DNA from: Mugil cephalus
Lineage: Eukaryota; Chordata; Actinopteri; Mugiliformes; Mugilidae
Reading direction: 5' to 3'
Assembly (NCBI RefSeq): GCF_022458985.1
Contig: NC_061773.1
Span: 2,052,001-2,116,000, forward strand
DNA: 64,000 nt
Shown here in pieces: positions 50,765 to 63,310 of this stretch. The stretch's first letter is position 1, and each line of letters opens with the position of its first letter. The notes beneath the pieces are model-generated. The model saw nothing but the letters and a program-made list of their open reading frames with translations. It did not search any database and had not been told where the DNA came from. The translations under genes and the position numbers were made by a program.

Positions 50765-51279
50765 ACCTCGACCATCAGGGGGCAGCAGCTACCAAGAGGT
50801 GTGAAGCAGGGGTTCCAGTCCCCAGGGGCATTGACAACCACTCAACCTCAACAGTAGTCACAAATACTAGATGAGCATTGACAACATTAGGGGAAAACTA
50901 GTGTAATTTTCATTTCACTGGACTAAAGCTAAGTTACCCTCCAGTGCAGGCTGATATTTGTGAGGGTTACTTGAATGCAGAATTATAAAAGCTTTCATAT
51001 GGTCTCTGGGAAAAATGATCCCTCTTATGTTTTTTTTTTTCTTTGGCACATGTGTTGGATTATGTGGTAATGCTTTCAGTAAGATGTAATACTATGATGG
51101 GAGTGTGCACTTTGTGTTCAGTTTTGTTTAACCAACTCCTTAATCAATTTCTTAAATGCACACTTCCATTGTGTCATGAATCACGCTGGACTGTGAGAAA
51201 TCATGTGGCATTGATTTGTCTACTGATTTTAAGTGGAAATGTAACATTTTGTACTTTTAAACAAGACATGACAACAACA

Positions 51280-51285
51280 AATAAA
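51280..51285 (+). terminator. mmp19 polyadenylation signal AATAAA
   Basis: AATAAA about 515 bases after the MMP19 stop, followed by the T-rich 'gaaattctttcctggtttta'. The convergent tmem198 gene ends about 260 bases further on. Confidence 0.7.
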
Positions 51286-51562
51286 GAAATTCTTTCCTGG
51301 TTTTAGTTCTCAATCAGCAGAAAGGTTGCTTCACAATCACATGAATAACAACAGAGATATTTACTGGTCATGATAAAGAAAGGCTGGTCTGTCCCTGCCG
51401 CCATGGAAACCCCAACCAGTTGCAGAGTAGGAAATCCTCCCCATGACCTCTTTTACTGGCTACGGAAAATCTGGTGAGTAATGCTGCCAGTGTTGCTAAG
51501 ATCCAGAGGAGACAAACAGAGAGAGAAACACACTCAAAGCTGTTTCTTTTTTATCAAACAAA

Positions 51563-51568
51563 TTTATT
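51563..51568 (-). terminator. tmem198b polyadenylation signal (AATAAA on minus)
   Basis: TTTATT on + at 51563-51568 reads AATAAA on -. It lies about 810 bases beyond the TMEM198 stop, giving a 3' UTR of that length (51545-52378). Other TTTATT-like sites exist further upstream in the UTR. Confidence 0.5.
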
Positions 51569-52378
51569 TATCTTTGAAATTTCTATCAACAGGTATTTAC
51601 AGATTCAGGTAACAGGTGTCTGTTGCCCAAACTAACAGATAATTCTTAAAAGAAAAAAAAAAAAAGAAAAAATCTACAAATGAACAACAAACATGCTTTG
51701 TTTTTTTGTGTATTTTTCTTTTCAACACTACCAGGTACTTGGTCATTATATAAATTAATTTATAAAAACACAACAATCTAAAATTCTTCCCAAGCTACAT
51801 TTTTAGAGTGACGCTAAAAAACGATCCTCTCGAAGGCTCCAGCAATAAATGTTTTTTTTTTCTTTGTATCATTTAGTTTTGCTCCACTTTGTCAGACTCT
51901 CCCACCACACTCCTTTTACAAAAAAAAGTCTTTTACTGATCAACTTCCACAAATCCTATGAGCACACAGTTAAACAGTAAGACAACACTTCTCGGCAATG
52001 GCTAACCTCTGTAGTACAGTACACACAATGTCAACAACAAATCGGCAAAATCACTATCAAAACGGAAATGCACATGGTTTTGAGGCTCGTACTCGCTGTT
52101 ATGTATTTAATACATAATGAGAGGAAATGAGTGACGTTCGTTTGTTAGTAACTCTTCTTAAGTGTTTTCTCTGAGTATCACAGCGGCTGTAGTGGTTTTA
52201 GTTTCTCCCCAGAAATCTTTCTGTTTCGCTGAACTCCAATCCATCCTCGCTCCAAACCCATTTAAGGGCAATAAAACCCCTCAGATATCGGAGCTGTTAT
52301 TAAGTTCTACTTTACGTTAGAAAGACATAGCTGGAGAACCAGACAGCGCTAAGCAGTCCCTTCTTATCTCTGTGTTTC

Positions 52379-54267
52379 TCAGACCCTGACGACCGGAGTA
52401 GTAGCGGTGAGGGGCGCGGTGGAGCCCGTGTCGTAGTCCAGGTCGATGGTGGTGTGGTTGGCGGTGCCCAGGCTGCTAAGGGATGTGCCTGTGCCCATCT
52501 GTCTGTCTCGCAGACTTTGTAGGTAGCTCTGAGAGGAAAAGCAACACAGGTACAGATGAGTGAGGCCGAAAAAATTAACAGATGAATTTGACAAGATAGG
52601 AACAATTCTCCTATTTTGTTTAAGGTGTCTGAACTTAGTGGTACTGATGCTATTAAAACACACTAACAACTACAGCACACGCCATGTTGGGTGAAACTGA
52701 CCGGTGCCAGTAGATCCCCAGCGTAACGTTTCACTGGGGTGGGTTTACGGCGGTACGTGCCTTCCTGCCCACCTGCCTGCTGCCGCTTCTTGGCGTCCTT
52801 CTCTCGAATCCGCATCAGCTGGACTCTCTTCTGTCTCCGGCTGATGACAACTATGGAGAGGAATCCAACATCAGTTTTTACACTATTTAAATATGTCTGT
52901 GAAATCCTGACTAAAACCTCTGGGTCTAAATTTAGAAAACTATATAGTATTTTTTTCCTACACATGACAAAATACAAGAGTTCTTCAGTCTGATGTTATA
53001 AATAAATGCCACTGTCAATATCATAATTTCATTGATATTTCAGAGAAAAGATTTAATAAAACTGTGTTCAGGAACTTTTATGTTCCTGTACCAAGGCGAA
53101 CTTGTGACTGGTCCTATGATCACTTGTGATCAGACTTGTGTTTAAATGTTACTTTAGACACTTTATGGATAGGTTGCTAAATGTGTCTTATTCTCAGACG
53201 GGATGGCAACGGGCCACAATTTCTTTTCAATAGAAGCCAGACACAAAGTGACAAACCACATTTGACGTTGTGTGAAGGGTGTGACAGACTTTATATCAAG
53301 GATGAGTCAATCATCCAGTATGTCTGATTCATCACTTGACTTTTAAAGTTAAGTGATGAACAACCCTGAATAATATTTTATCCTCACCCTCCGTGTGCGA
53401 GAAGCTGTTATCCGTCAGTTTCCACTGGACCAGAACTCCTATGAGGCTGAGGGCCGGCCAGATGCCCAGAATGACCCAGCTGTACCAGCAGAGCGCTGGC
53501 CCCGGAGTGAGGCGCAAACATTCATACACGTGCGTGGCCAAAGCCAGCATCTCCACAAAGTAATCAGCACACACTGTCATGATGGCTGCCCCAAACACGG
53601 CTGTGGAGAGCATGGTGAAGGTCTTCTGCCACTGCAGAGTCAGCACGGCGAACAGCATGCCGGTTCCCAGAAGAACACCCAGGGGCAGCCAAACCGTGGT
53701 TGGAGTGTAGAACTGGTGGGTGAGCATCAGGGCAGCGAGAGCCAGGAGGAGCCCCAGCAGCAGCCCCGTCATGAAGAGGCCGACGCTTCGCACCAGCATA
53801 GTCACCAGGCCGCACAGGAGGCCTATACCCAGGCCGATACCAGCGCTGGCCTCGACGCTGAGCTGGGTGTCCAGCACATGCTCCTTGTGGCACAGCAAGA
53901 AAATGATGACGGAGCCGAACATCAGACCTGACAGGAACATCACAGCCTTGAAACAGCGGTAACCTGGGGGAGGAGAATGAGGAGTTTTTAAGGAAGAGAA
54001 CACTCATCCCATTGTCTGGCCAAAATACAACTGTTGGCACATACAGAGTCAGGGTAAGTGAAAATCTGATAGTGTCTCAGGGTCTCAGCCTGTGAGACGG
54101 TAATAATTCTCACCAAAGAAGCAGTAAATGATGCCAAACAGGCAACACATTGAGCAGATGACGGCAGGGATGACTTCATACTTCCTCTCTATCTCCAAGC
54201 TACAAGCGTCGATCTCAGCCATGCCGGCCCCCGCACCCTCAGAGCTGAACCCTGTGGGATCTGCCAT
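52379..54267 (-). CDS. tmem198b: Transmembrane protein 198 family, TMEM198B orthologue
   Basis: TMEM198 is a multi-pass membrane protein reported to aid LRP6 phosphorylation in Wnt signalling. Coding exons on -: 54267-54114, 53963-53388, 52850-52702 and 52528-52379, giving 342 aa (human TMEM198 is 360). An acidic N-terminus leads to [19 protein letters not shown] and then [20 protein letters not shown]. Seven hydrophobic segments follow, including [40 protein letters not shown] and [20 protein letters not shown]. The cytoplasmic tail has [20 protein letters not shown], a Lys/Arg-rich run, [17 protein letters not shown] and the end PVVRV, all family marks. The B-type name rests on its place beside mmp19, matching the human TMEM198B pseudogene at 12q13.2. 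A second in-frame Met lies at residue 16. All joins are GT-AG and frame is kept. Confidence 0.92.
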
Positions 54268-54360
54268 CGTGGTTGAAAGTCGGAGGCTTCGGCTGAAGTT
54301 CAGGATGGGGGTAGAACTTCAGTTGCCGTTATCTCAAGCCCATCTGAGCAGGTTTGGTGA
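54268..54360 (-). other. 5' UTR part of the tmem198b start-codon exon
   Basis: On -, a pyrimidine-rich tract ending 'ctcttacag' precedes position 54360, a good acceptor, so this exon has a spliced leader of 93 bases before the ATG. The matching upstream donor is probably at 62409. Confidence 0.6.
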
Positions 54361-57300
54361 CTGTAAGAGGAGCGAAAGATGCTGATGAATAAAAGAAAAA
54401 AAAATAAAATGTAAAACTCGATTTTAGGGAACCCAAGTATAGCAGAGGTTGTGAAGTGTGAAATCTTCGGTTCAGCTGTGACTTCTTCCGAGCTTCTCAG
54501 TATGTGCAGCTGTCAGTGCAACTCAGTGACAAGTGTGTTGCAGCAAACACACAAACACTTCCTCCACTCCCCATAATCCACAGGCAAGATCTGTTTTCAT
54601 GAAATGTTTAGGGTCATGAACTCATCCAGTGATTGTACATCTATGCACTCCGGATTAACTTCAGTTTGAATTGTCCCTTAAACATTTAACAAGAAGGTAA
54701 AGGCGGTAAACAATGCTTTCTTTTCTTTTGTGTTTGGAAATTACCTATTTTTTGATTTTCCACTCATAACTGCGAGAGCTGCAGACATTACCATCATTTA
54801 AAACTAACCCTCTCTTTGTTTTTCATTAGTTTAATTTGTTTTTGTCTCTTTCAGTTTAATCCTTGAGTTAAACTGACAAGTTATGAGACATGCTGAGGTC
54901 TAAAACGCTCACTTTTTATCCAGCTATATGGAAAACGCTGCTAAAAACTTTTTCCTAGTAGTACATTTGGCATTCACGCTTCCTTTCTCCTCCTCCCTTA
55001 TAATTTCAGTTTCAGTGGAAGTGCACCAACTAGTCCTCTTGAAAGATTATAGATGATATTTAATCTGGCAGGCCTGTAGAGAGCCACAGAGGGCAGCCGT
55101 GGGGACTACAGGCTTATGGGTGGATTGCTCTCTCTGAGGCTGCTGGCAGGCCTCCTGTATGAGCTCACCACAGCTGAGATCCGATTACAGCCAACTCACG
55201 TTTTCTACTTGAAACAAACAGTCAGGAACAGAGGGTCCTGCCTTTTCTCCTCTCTAACTGCCAGCTCCTCTCTGTCTGTCTTTGACCTCTCCTTCTTCAC
55301 CTCAAAGTTCCCCCACCTTAAATCCCTTTTCAAGAGGACGAAGAGCATTTGTTTTGCTGTTTTCTCTGGCTGTGTAATTTGTATGCCCTGCCTATGGATG
55401 ACTTTACATGGAAAAAATTAGACGACTGGAAAGTTTTCTTTTCTTCTTCGGTCACTCGCACTTCTCCAGTACCTTTTTTCTCTCCCTATTTGCTTTTTTA
55501 TCATTGACAGCTGCAACGTCTCAGAAATGAAAGATCAAACTGAGGAAGAAAAATGTGTTCAGTTGCAGTCTGTTATTTGTTATCTTGACAGCTGAGGATA
55601 TAAAAATACAGATACAAACAAACCTTTATGCTTGTTTGTGAATCATGTGTATCAGGCTGATCAAAAAAAAACTGTATTGTGGAAACCAGTTAGAGCTTTT
55701 TGTTTTTGTTTTGTTAGAGGAACTAGATAGAAATAGTAAAGTGAGAGAATGAAACAGATCCAAAATGAAATCAAACTTTTCGAACACAGTAAACCCTGCT
55801 GGCGAGATCTGAGATAATATAAAACTATGAACAAGGGTAGCACCCTCTGTAAGGGTTAACTCTCCCTCTTAGGAAATCCTGATTAAGTCAAAAATGTCCA
55901 GATGTGACTTTGAGGGTCGATGCTTTTTTTGTCTTTACATGTTGGGATAGTCTGACTTCCCTTAGTCACTAAGTCGTGACCCTGAACAGGAAAAGAGGCT
56001 TAGAAAAAAAATAGTTAATGAGCTTTTGTTTCCCTCTAGTGTGGGTGGTACTGTGATCTGCCTTAAATGCAGTTGTATGAGAAGAAAATAAGATTGTTAA
56101 TGCAAAATGGTGAAATGATTCACTGCAAGATGTGTGCTGAAATTAACAACTTCAGGAGATACGTGTTGCTTCTGAGGAGAGTTGATTATTTAAAATAAAT
56201 ATAATTTATTAGAGCTGTTTTAAACATTTTGCTCTATTATATGACACCTGGTAGGGACCATATGGTCAGCTCGGATATGAAACACCTGCATGAACCAGCC
56301 GCTTCATATGTGAAGCGAACCTGTTTGGTGACCTTTCACTATTTACGCTTGTAGGCATTGCGTTTGTGGAAGGAAATGTGACTCTGCTTAATATGGTTCA
56401 AATTATATCCTGTGCTAATCAGCTGATTCCTTTTCCAAACTGCATTTCTGTTGGAGACAATTTGTGCTTTACTAGATATAGGGAGTTATTTAAGGAAATC
56501 TGTGTAACTAACGTTACATAAAGTGAATCATAGACATTACGCTGTAGCTTATTTTTACAGAAAGTGAGATTCTATTGCACATAGCAGGCCAATACCAGTG
56601 AATGAATGGATGCCTTTGGGGGAGCTTATTAGATTGAGTTAAACCATGAAAAGTCATCAGTAGTAGCAGAAAATTATTAGGTCCAGTCCACCACATATCA
56701 TATTTGGTTACAGTTAAATTTGATAGTGAAATTGCAAAAATGACTTAGTCCTAATTTAAAACAGCACTATGAATGTTGACGAATAAATACTTCAACAGCA
56801 TTTCAACAGTAATTTACTTAACTCTTGATAAATATACACCCATGCACTCCCACGTCTCTGCCTCGTGTTACCACCTCCCTTCGTCACAATGGTGTCCTAT
56901 GTCTAGCAGACTTGGAAGTCACTGCTGCCGCGGGAGAATAGAGCCATTATGGGGCAAAACAAAGACTCTGAGGCCCATGCTGTGACCTCTAGTGGCACTC
57001 AGAGGAAACCATGCGGATGAAAAAAGGAGACCACATGAGGATGGCTGAGAGCGGCAAGGAAACTGCTACATCCCAAGTTGTTTGCTTTAAGATGGGTGCC
57101 AAGTATTTGCCTTCTGATGGCTGGTGAGTGATGGCAGGAGGGGGGTCCAAACTAGAAGCAGAGCTATCTGCGTTAATGACTGAGCTCTCTGGAGGTCTTT
57201 CCCAATGCCGAATATTCTTCAAGCTAAAGTTGCCTGGCAACTGATTCAATGCCAGTCAACCAGACTGAGAGTCTACAGTCATGCTAGCAGCTCTGTGAGG

Positions 57301-60300
57301 CTGCCCTTCAGTGTGGCAATGCTGTGAGTTACATGGTAAATTAATCATGCTAATACCCTCAAAGTGACAATGGTATCCTGCTAATGTTTTTCACCACACG
57401 TTTACCTCGATACCGTGCAGATTTTGACCCAATAACGATGCCAGGTGAAAGGAAAGGCTTCACGAATACACTAAGAATTCATCCTCTTGGGACGTTAGAG
57501 CAAATCAAGTAAGTGGACAGTTGGATGCCCCTATGATTACCTACAGAGTAATGTTTATGTGATGCCGTGAAAAGTCAAGAAAGTATTTCATACAAAAACA
57601 AAAATGTCAGTCTCCTTGGCAAGTCCTCCATTATCTGTTCAGATATGTTGCTTTGAACTGACTGTGACCACAAACATTTGTACATTGTCCAGACACGGAC
57701 TTGCCTGAACAAATAAGACCCCCTTCTAGTTCACATCGTTAGGTGATAAAGACAAGAAAGTGTGACAGAGAAGAACTGTGAGTTTACACACAAGTAAGTA
57801 TTAGCTACATATGACCTATTGGAATATTATGTTAGCCTTGGGTATACTCCCCTTGAGTAAACATTAGCGGGGGGCTGAGCAGTGCAGATTTGAGTGCTCA
57901 GCTGCTGAGAAACAGGCAAGGCTGACAAAAAAGTTCCCCACATAGCTAATTTGGGTGTGTTTAATCAAGGGGTGTGTGTGTGTGATCACAGCCAAAGATC
58001 CCTGTGAGCTCTCCACTGACTTGACGGCTGTGGCCAGCTGAGCTGAAAACCTTCAGTGTTGTGACTTGGCTGTCTGACAGCTTCAGTTGGAAGACTCTGT
58101 GAAGAATGCGAGATGCACAAGACTCTGAACGGTTGTAGCTATAAATCACGCCACTTTAAGCTTCAACACCACAACTAGCTGAAAGACTAGATAACAGAGA
58201 CCACAGGAATAAAGTGTCACAGTGGGGCTATTACCATTCTGCCATACCGTGTTAGGTATAAAACTGTAGAAAATCTAAGTTCATCATAATACCATCTGCT
58301 TCCACTCTGAAGCATGTTAAGCAAGTCATCATATGCCCCACTACTGAGCTTCCTGCCCCTCCACAGCAGGAAGCTCAGGACCAGATGAGGAAGTGGAACA
58401 TCAAGTTTCAGCAGGAACTGACCGTTGTGTTTGTCACACTGAGCAGAGAAAGAACCGAAGTGTCGGACTATCAGCACTGAAGCTTATCAACAAGACCTGA
58501 GACCCTCTTTCCAGACACGCGAGACCCCCAGCACGTCTTCATGCACATACGTTTGTTTTTTGCTCAGCTTAAAAAAATAGCACAGTCAAACACTGGAAAT
58601 TTGGCCATTGGGAAGCAGCAGGATAGTAGGACTGTGATACAATAAAAATAAGCTTGTAATCTCTCTGTCTTGCAGGCAAATCCTCACATAACACTCGCTA
58701 TTGTGTTAAAGTGCCTGCTTATGTGATTAAGACTGTTTCAGAAGAGGTTTTATGCAGCTAGTGCTATGTTTGTGTGCTGTAACATTTTGCATAATAAACA
58801 AAGCACCGCTTGACAGACAGTCTCACGTTTCCCAGACTTTTTAATTTTCTGTCTGGGATTGTAGTCATGTCTACTAAACAACTAAACTTTTGTTCATTAT
58901 TATCATCCAGTAATTAATAGATTAATAAATTAAATTCAGATTCTGGCACATAAATTTATCCAAACTACATACCTTTACTCCCCAGTGTCCGGTGGATTGT
59001 TATTTTTTTAATTAACTTAGATTTATTTTCCACCACTCACCCACTCTTCCTGATTGCTGAAATAGTAAACACACACAAATTAATATTTACAGCAATACAA
59101 ACGCCAAAGTTGATATTGTATGTGGCCAACGGGATACACTTAGACACACAACCCTCTAAATATACATGTGTTTCTGGCAGCCTTAGCATGAGTCCACTCA
59201 TGCCACGTATTGTGGCCACGTCCGTAACTTTCCACATACTACTCCAACACTGGAAGTGTTCCAGTAACTACCAAAATATCAGTACTACTTATTTTTTCCC
59301 AGTACAAATCTGAGATGGAGTTGCCTCCTCTAAATGGTCACATCCAGATAGTCTTCTTAAATTAAAACCATAACTAGGAATTCTACAATCACAAAATGTA
59401 ATTCTTTCACCCGACAGCTTCAGAAGAACAATTTCTAGTAGACCCTTTTCACATTTTGCCAATCCACAGTAAGGACAACTCTGGTGGCTCATTTCCATGA
59501 GGTTAGGTCATGAAAGTGAAGTGAATCAAAATGCAGCAAAACAGGACCTCTCAGAAGTCGGGTGCAGCCAGCATCAAGACTCATCTGGTTTTCCTGCTGT
59601 GGAAAAGGTCTATCAAATCCCCGACTTTGATTCCACTCACATTTATATTTCAATGCCAAATCACCTGGCTGCCTGTATAGCTCTGGGTCGCTGTGATGTC
59701 AACTTGTACCTATCGTTTGTTAAAGTTATCTAACATCTTAACATCTTTTGCCCTCATAATCTCTTCATTTAATGCTTGCCTGACTTTGCTGTAAACAATA
59801 AGACTCTTTCAACCTGAAATGACAGAGAACTACTTATGGAATAAATGGGCATAAAATGGTCTAAAACATAACAAGGAGGCTTTTGAAAAGAGTCACATGT
59901 CAACAGTGCATGAGTGTGTAATGTATTAAAGCGATAACATCCATCCACACATTGTGCAGCAGACTACTAGAACTGTGGGTAGATGAAGGAGTGCACAGTG
60001 TTTGCAGTTAGGAGGAGCAGTTCCACAACGCTCTATTAAGGTTTGTGGTGCAGAGCAGCATTTAGTAGGCGGTGTGGTGAGGTCTGATGTCCATATGTCA
60101 GCGAGAGCATGACAGTGTATCACTGTATGTCAGATAATATATGCTCCTCATGAACACTAGCTTGGGTGGAACAGTGGAGAGAGAGCAACCAGCTTTTGTC
60201 TCCAACTCTATAGTCAAGGTTGCGCCCTTTCACAATATCGTTATAAAATATATTAAAGCTTTGTTTAGCTTTTATTACATTTATTTATGTTGATGTACAA

Positions 60301-62409
60301 GGTACTCGGTTACTCAGGCAGACTGCCAAAGTAACCTGTCTACGAGCTTAAGTGATTCAATTGTAATCATCCGTAGATGAAGTATATATGATATAGTAGC
60401 ACAGCAGTGGTTCAGACCTCCCGTGCAGTCAGTGCCTATATTTGTCTACAGCCCTTCCACTGCAGCTCTATCATTTAGAGCAGGCTTCTTTCTAAAATTC
60501 CGCTCTGCAATAATTGTGCCTCCTACAGCGATCTCACGAGACTAAAATATCACGCATGTCCTTCGTTTTCCCAGTCAGTTCATCTTCCCTCTCATGTCAC
60601 AGCTAAAAGCAGTGTTTAAAGTGCTATAAGTAATCCATGGATGATGTTTGAAAACCTCTGCCACCACTTTTTTCTGTGGTTTCCATGCGACAATAGATGT
60701 TTTGTCGCACCCAGGAGCCAACAGATCCTTCCATCTCAATTGTGTGAGACAAACTAGGGGTGTTGCTCATGTCAGCTCTCCCAGTTAAAACATTCAGCCG
60801 TGTAACTCAAACTCAAAATCACCTCTATGTTACTTTCACAATACATTTGTAACTGTGCAGGGGACAGTTCAAACTGAATGAAAAGTGCGGAACAGATAAA
60901 TCTGTAGCAGGAATTGATGCATTTTCCAAGCAGAAGAGAAAGCCAATGACACAGATCACAGCGGTTTATTAGATTAACCACACAAACAAGTCTGCACGCT
61001 GCAGCATTTCTTTAACACTACTCATATTCATAATGACAAAGCTTAGAGTCACCTCTCAGTCTGCAGATCTGCCCATGCAGTGCATATTGATAGACAAAGT
61101 CATGTGTATATATATATTTTACAGACTAGATTCATCAGTGACGGGGTTTCATATAGGTTTGAAACCGTAGATGTGAGGAAGGCCAAACAGCCAAAACTTT
61201 AACTGCAATAAAACACACAGCCATGTTGCTGTTTAAAAAGAAAGCAGATGTGAACCCAGCTTTTATCCAAGCTTCAAACTAAAGTTCTTCCTGATAAAAT
61301 GGGAAGTCCTGCTGTGCTGTGCAGGTCAGCTGCTCCTGCTATTTTCAGTGAAGTTGGGAATTCAACTTTTTACAAAATGTTATAATGTGTGTCTAACCAT
61401 TAAAGATAAGAATCGTCAGCATGATCCAGGCATATTAAAATAACAAAGCCAAGACAAGATTGAGACCCTTGAGTCCATGCTAATCAAAAGGCACTATAAA
61501 AACAACATGTGCAGTCTATCTTTCACCAACGCTTGCTCTTCATGCCTCCTTTCCTGTCGTCTCTGTTTCCCAAAAGCAGGGAAGGGCTTCCTCTCTGCCT
61601 TTTCAAAGGGGCAAAACCATCTGGTGTAGGCTGACAGAGTAGGTCAAGTAGGAGGGGGGGTTAACTACAGACCATGCTCCCCAGTAAAGATAGGACCTGT
61701 AGGCTGTCATCACACTGGCCCAAAAACCAAGAGGCACTCCCACCCTGGGTCACACAGCAGGATCACAGGGCATGGCTTTTTTTTTTTGCACACTACATGG
61801 ACCATAAGGATATAAAGTACGGTATAAAAAAGAATTTCTACAGTCAGTTATACAATTCATCACAATAGACTAAACAAGAAGTCTCAAACTACCTGTAGAG
61901 TCACAAATCTGTGAGGATTTACTACTTCAGTGAAGACCTGCAAGATAGGAGACCTATGATGTATCATGCACAACAGCTAACTTAAGTTAAAACACTGCTG
62001 ATTACAGGACATGACTGAGCTGCTTTGGTTGAGGTACCTGGTTCAGTGCACACCAATAAAGCCTTGACGATTATCCTGGATGATTACATCTTTGTCCCCT
62101 AAGTTTGGAGGATAAACTGTATTATGTGACTGGTGTAAAAGGAGCAGACGTGGACGCAGCCTGGCTATCTACGTGTTATTACAAACATTTCCATCTGTAG
62201 AGTTTGGCACTGATCACCAGCCGGAGTCTGGAGTGGGATCAATCACATAGAGTCAACGCTAGAAACACATTCTGTTGTTTCACACACACATTAAATGACA
62301 CAGGAACTCCTGGAATTTGGATTAGAAACTTTCTGTTGGTGTAGATGTCTGTCAGTGACTACAGCGTATACGTTTAGCAACTCTTGCTTAAAAAAGAAAA
62401 AAGACTTAC
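54361..62409 (-). other. Long 5' intron of tmem198b, no gene seen
   Basis: About 8 kb without a supported gene. The open frames on both strands are short and lack family motifs. About 57260-57400 resembles a degenerate fish repeat rich in 'atgctaa/tgctagc' motifs. The rest shows no recognised repeat or RNA gene. The intron assignment depends on the first-exon call at 62410. Confidence 0.5.
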
Positions 62410-62890
62410 CGATGAGCCCAGCTGTCCTAACTTCTCCTGTCAGGCAGGAAAAACAGCCGACCATTCACGAGCACAAAGCAGCGGTAGGGTACCAGGGAAA
62501 ACCGGTTCTGTCTCAACTTATCCCGGGGCACTTTTTAAAACTCACAAGCCGCACTAAACCGACAACTGCGGCATGTTTTTTCTCCCTTTTTATGTTCCTG
62601 TCCCTGCCTTATGGAAATCTCTTTTTAAAGCTAGCTCTCACGGCAGATGTAGGGGAAGGGTAGCTCGTTTCCATTCTTCTCCGGGCGTCCTCCTCCTCTT
62701 CCCTCACTCCTTCACTCACTAAATTAACCGTTAAACTTCCCGACGGAGACTCCTCTAAAACTGAGCCTCGGCCCACCTCGGAGGAATAAAACCTTCCCCT
62801 CGCCCTCTCCTTTCTCTCCTCTGAAATTAATGGCAATTCAAAAAGAAAAAAAGGGAGAAAGTTTTCCCTCTCACCCCCCTCCGAGGTAAT
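62410..62890 (-). other. Probable non-coding first exon of tmem198b
   Basis: On -, the sequence ends in 'gggctcatcg' followed by a near-perfect gtaagt donor at 62409. It lies within a GC-rich, CpG-containing stretch unlike its AT-rich surroundings. tmem198b is the only minus-strand gene downstream and its start exon has an unpaired acceptor at 54361. The 5' limit is approximate. A 75-codon frame (62609-62836) is Arg/Glu/Ser-rich and probably not coding. Confidence 0.55.
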
Positions 62891-62965
62891 CCCCTCTCTA
62901 TCTCCATCCAGCGTCGGCCGTTGGGCCGTTGGTGGGCGGGGGAAGGAGAGGCAGGGGAGGGAGGT
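62891..62965 (-). promoter_or_regulatory. GC-rich TATA-less promoter with GC box
   Basis: GGGCGGGG at 62934-62941 sits in a purine-rich stretch at 62931-62968, directly upstream (on -) of the proposed tmem198b first exon. No TATA box is seen. Confidence 0.5.
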
Positions 62966-63116
62966 AGGGCCAGCTCCAGAGAGCTAGCCTACCTGGGCTA
63001 ATCTAATAATTTACTAACAGCTTGAATAGTGTGGATTCCTGCCTTTGTCTGGATATTAAAGAAATAATAATAATGGAGTCACAACACTTAATTTACCATA
63101 AGCCTTCAGACTTCAC

Positions 63117-63310
63117 ACACGCTTTAGGAACAACTCGAAAAACATTAAAAAAAAAAAAAGCACAAGGTGTTGACCTGGCCTCCAAATTCACTTGATCCCA
63201 AACTGATCAAGTATCTGTGGAATGATCAACCCAAAGGACCCAAAGACCCCACTAACAACGTTCTGTTACCAGACACCAGAGGACACCCTCAGAAGACCCA
63301 CAAACTGTTA
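63117..63310. mobile_element. Tc1-like family C fragment, twin of 2215-2560
   Basis: 'cacgctttaggaacaactcg' at 63118, 'gtgttgacctggcctccaaa' near 63167, 'actaacaacgttctgttacc' and 'ggacaccctcagaagaccca' near 63281 appear in the same order as in 2280-2480, including the shared junctions. It differs by an expanded A-run at 63148-63160. Confidence 0.8.

Noticed and set aside
53395-53931. 178-codon open frame on + across the tmem198b exon 2
   Set aside because: Antisense shadow of a GC-rich coding exon; Gln/Glu/His-rich product with no family.
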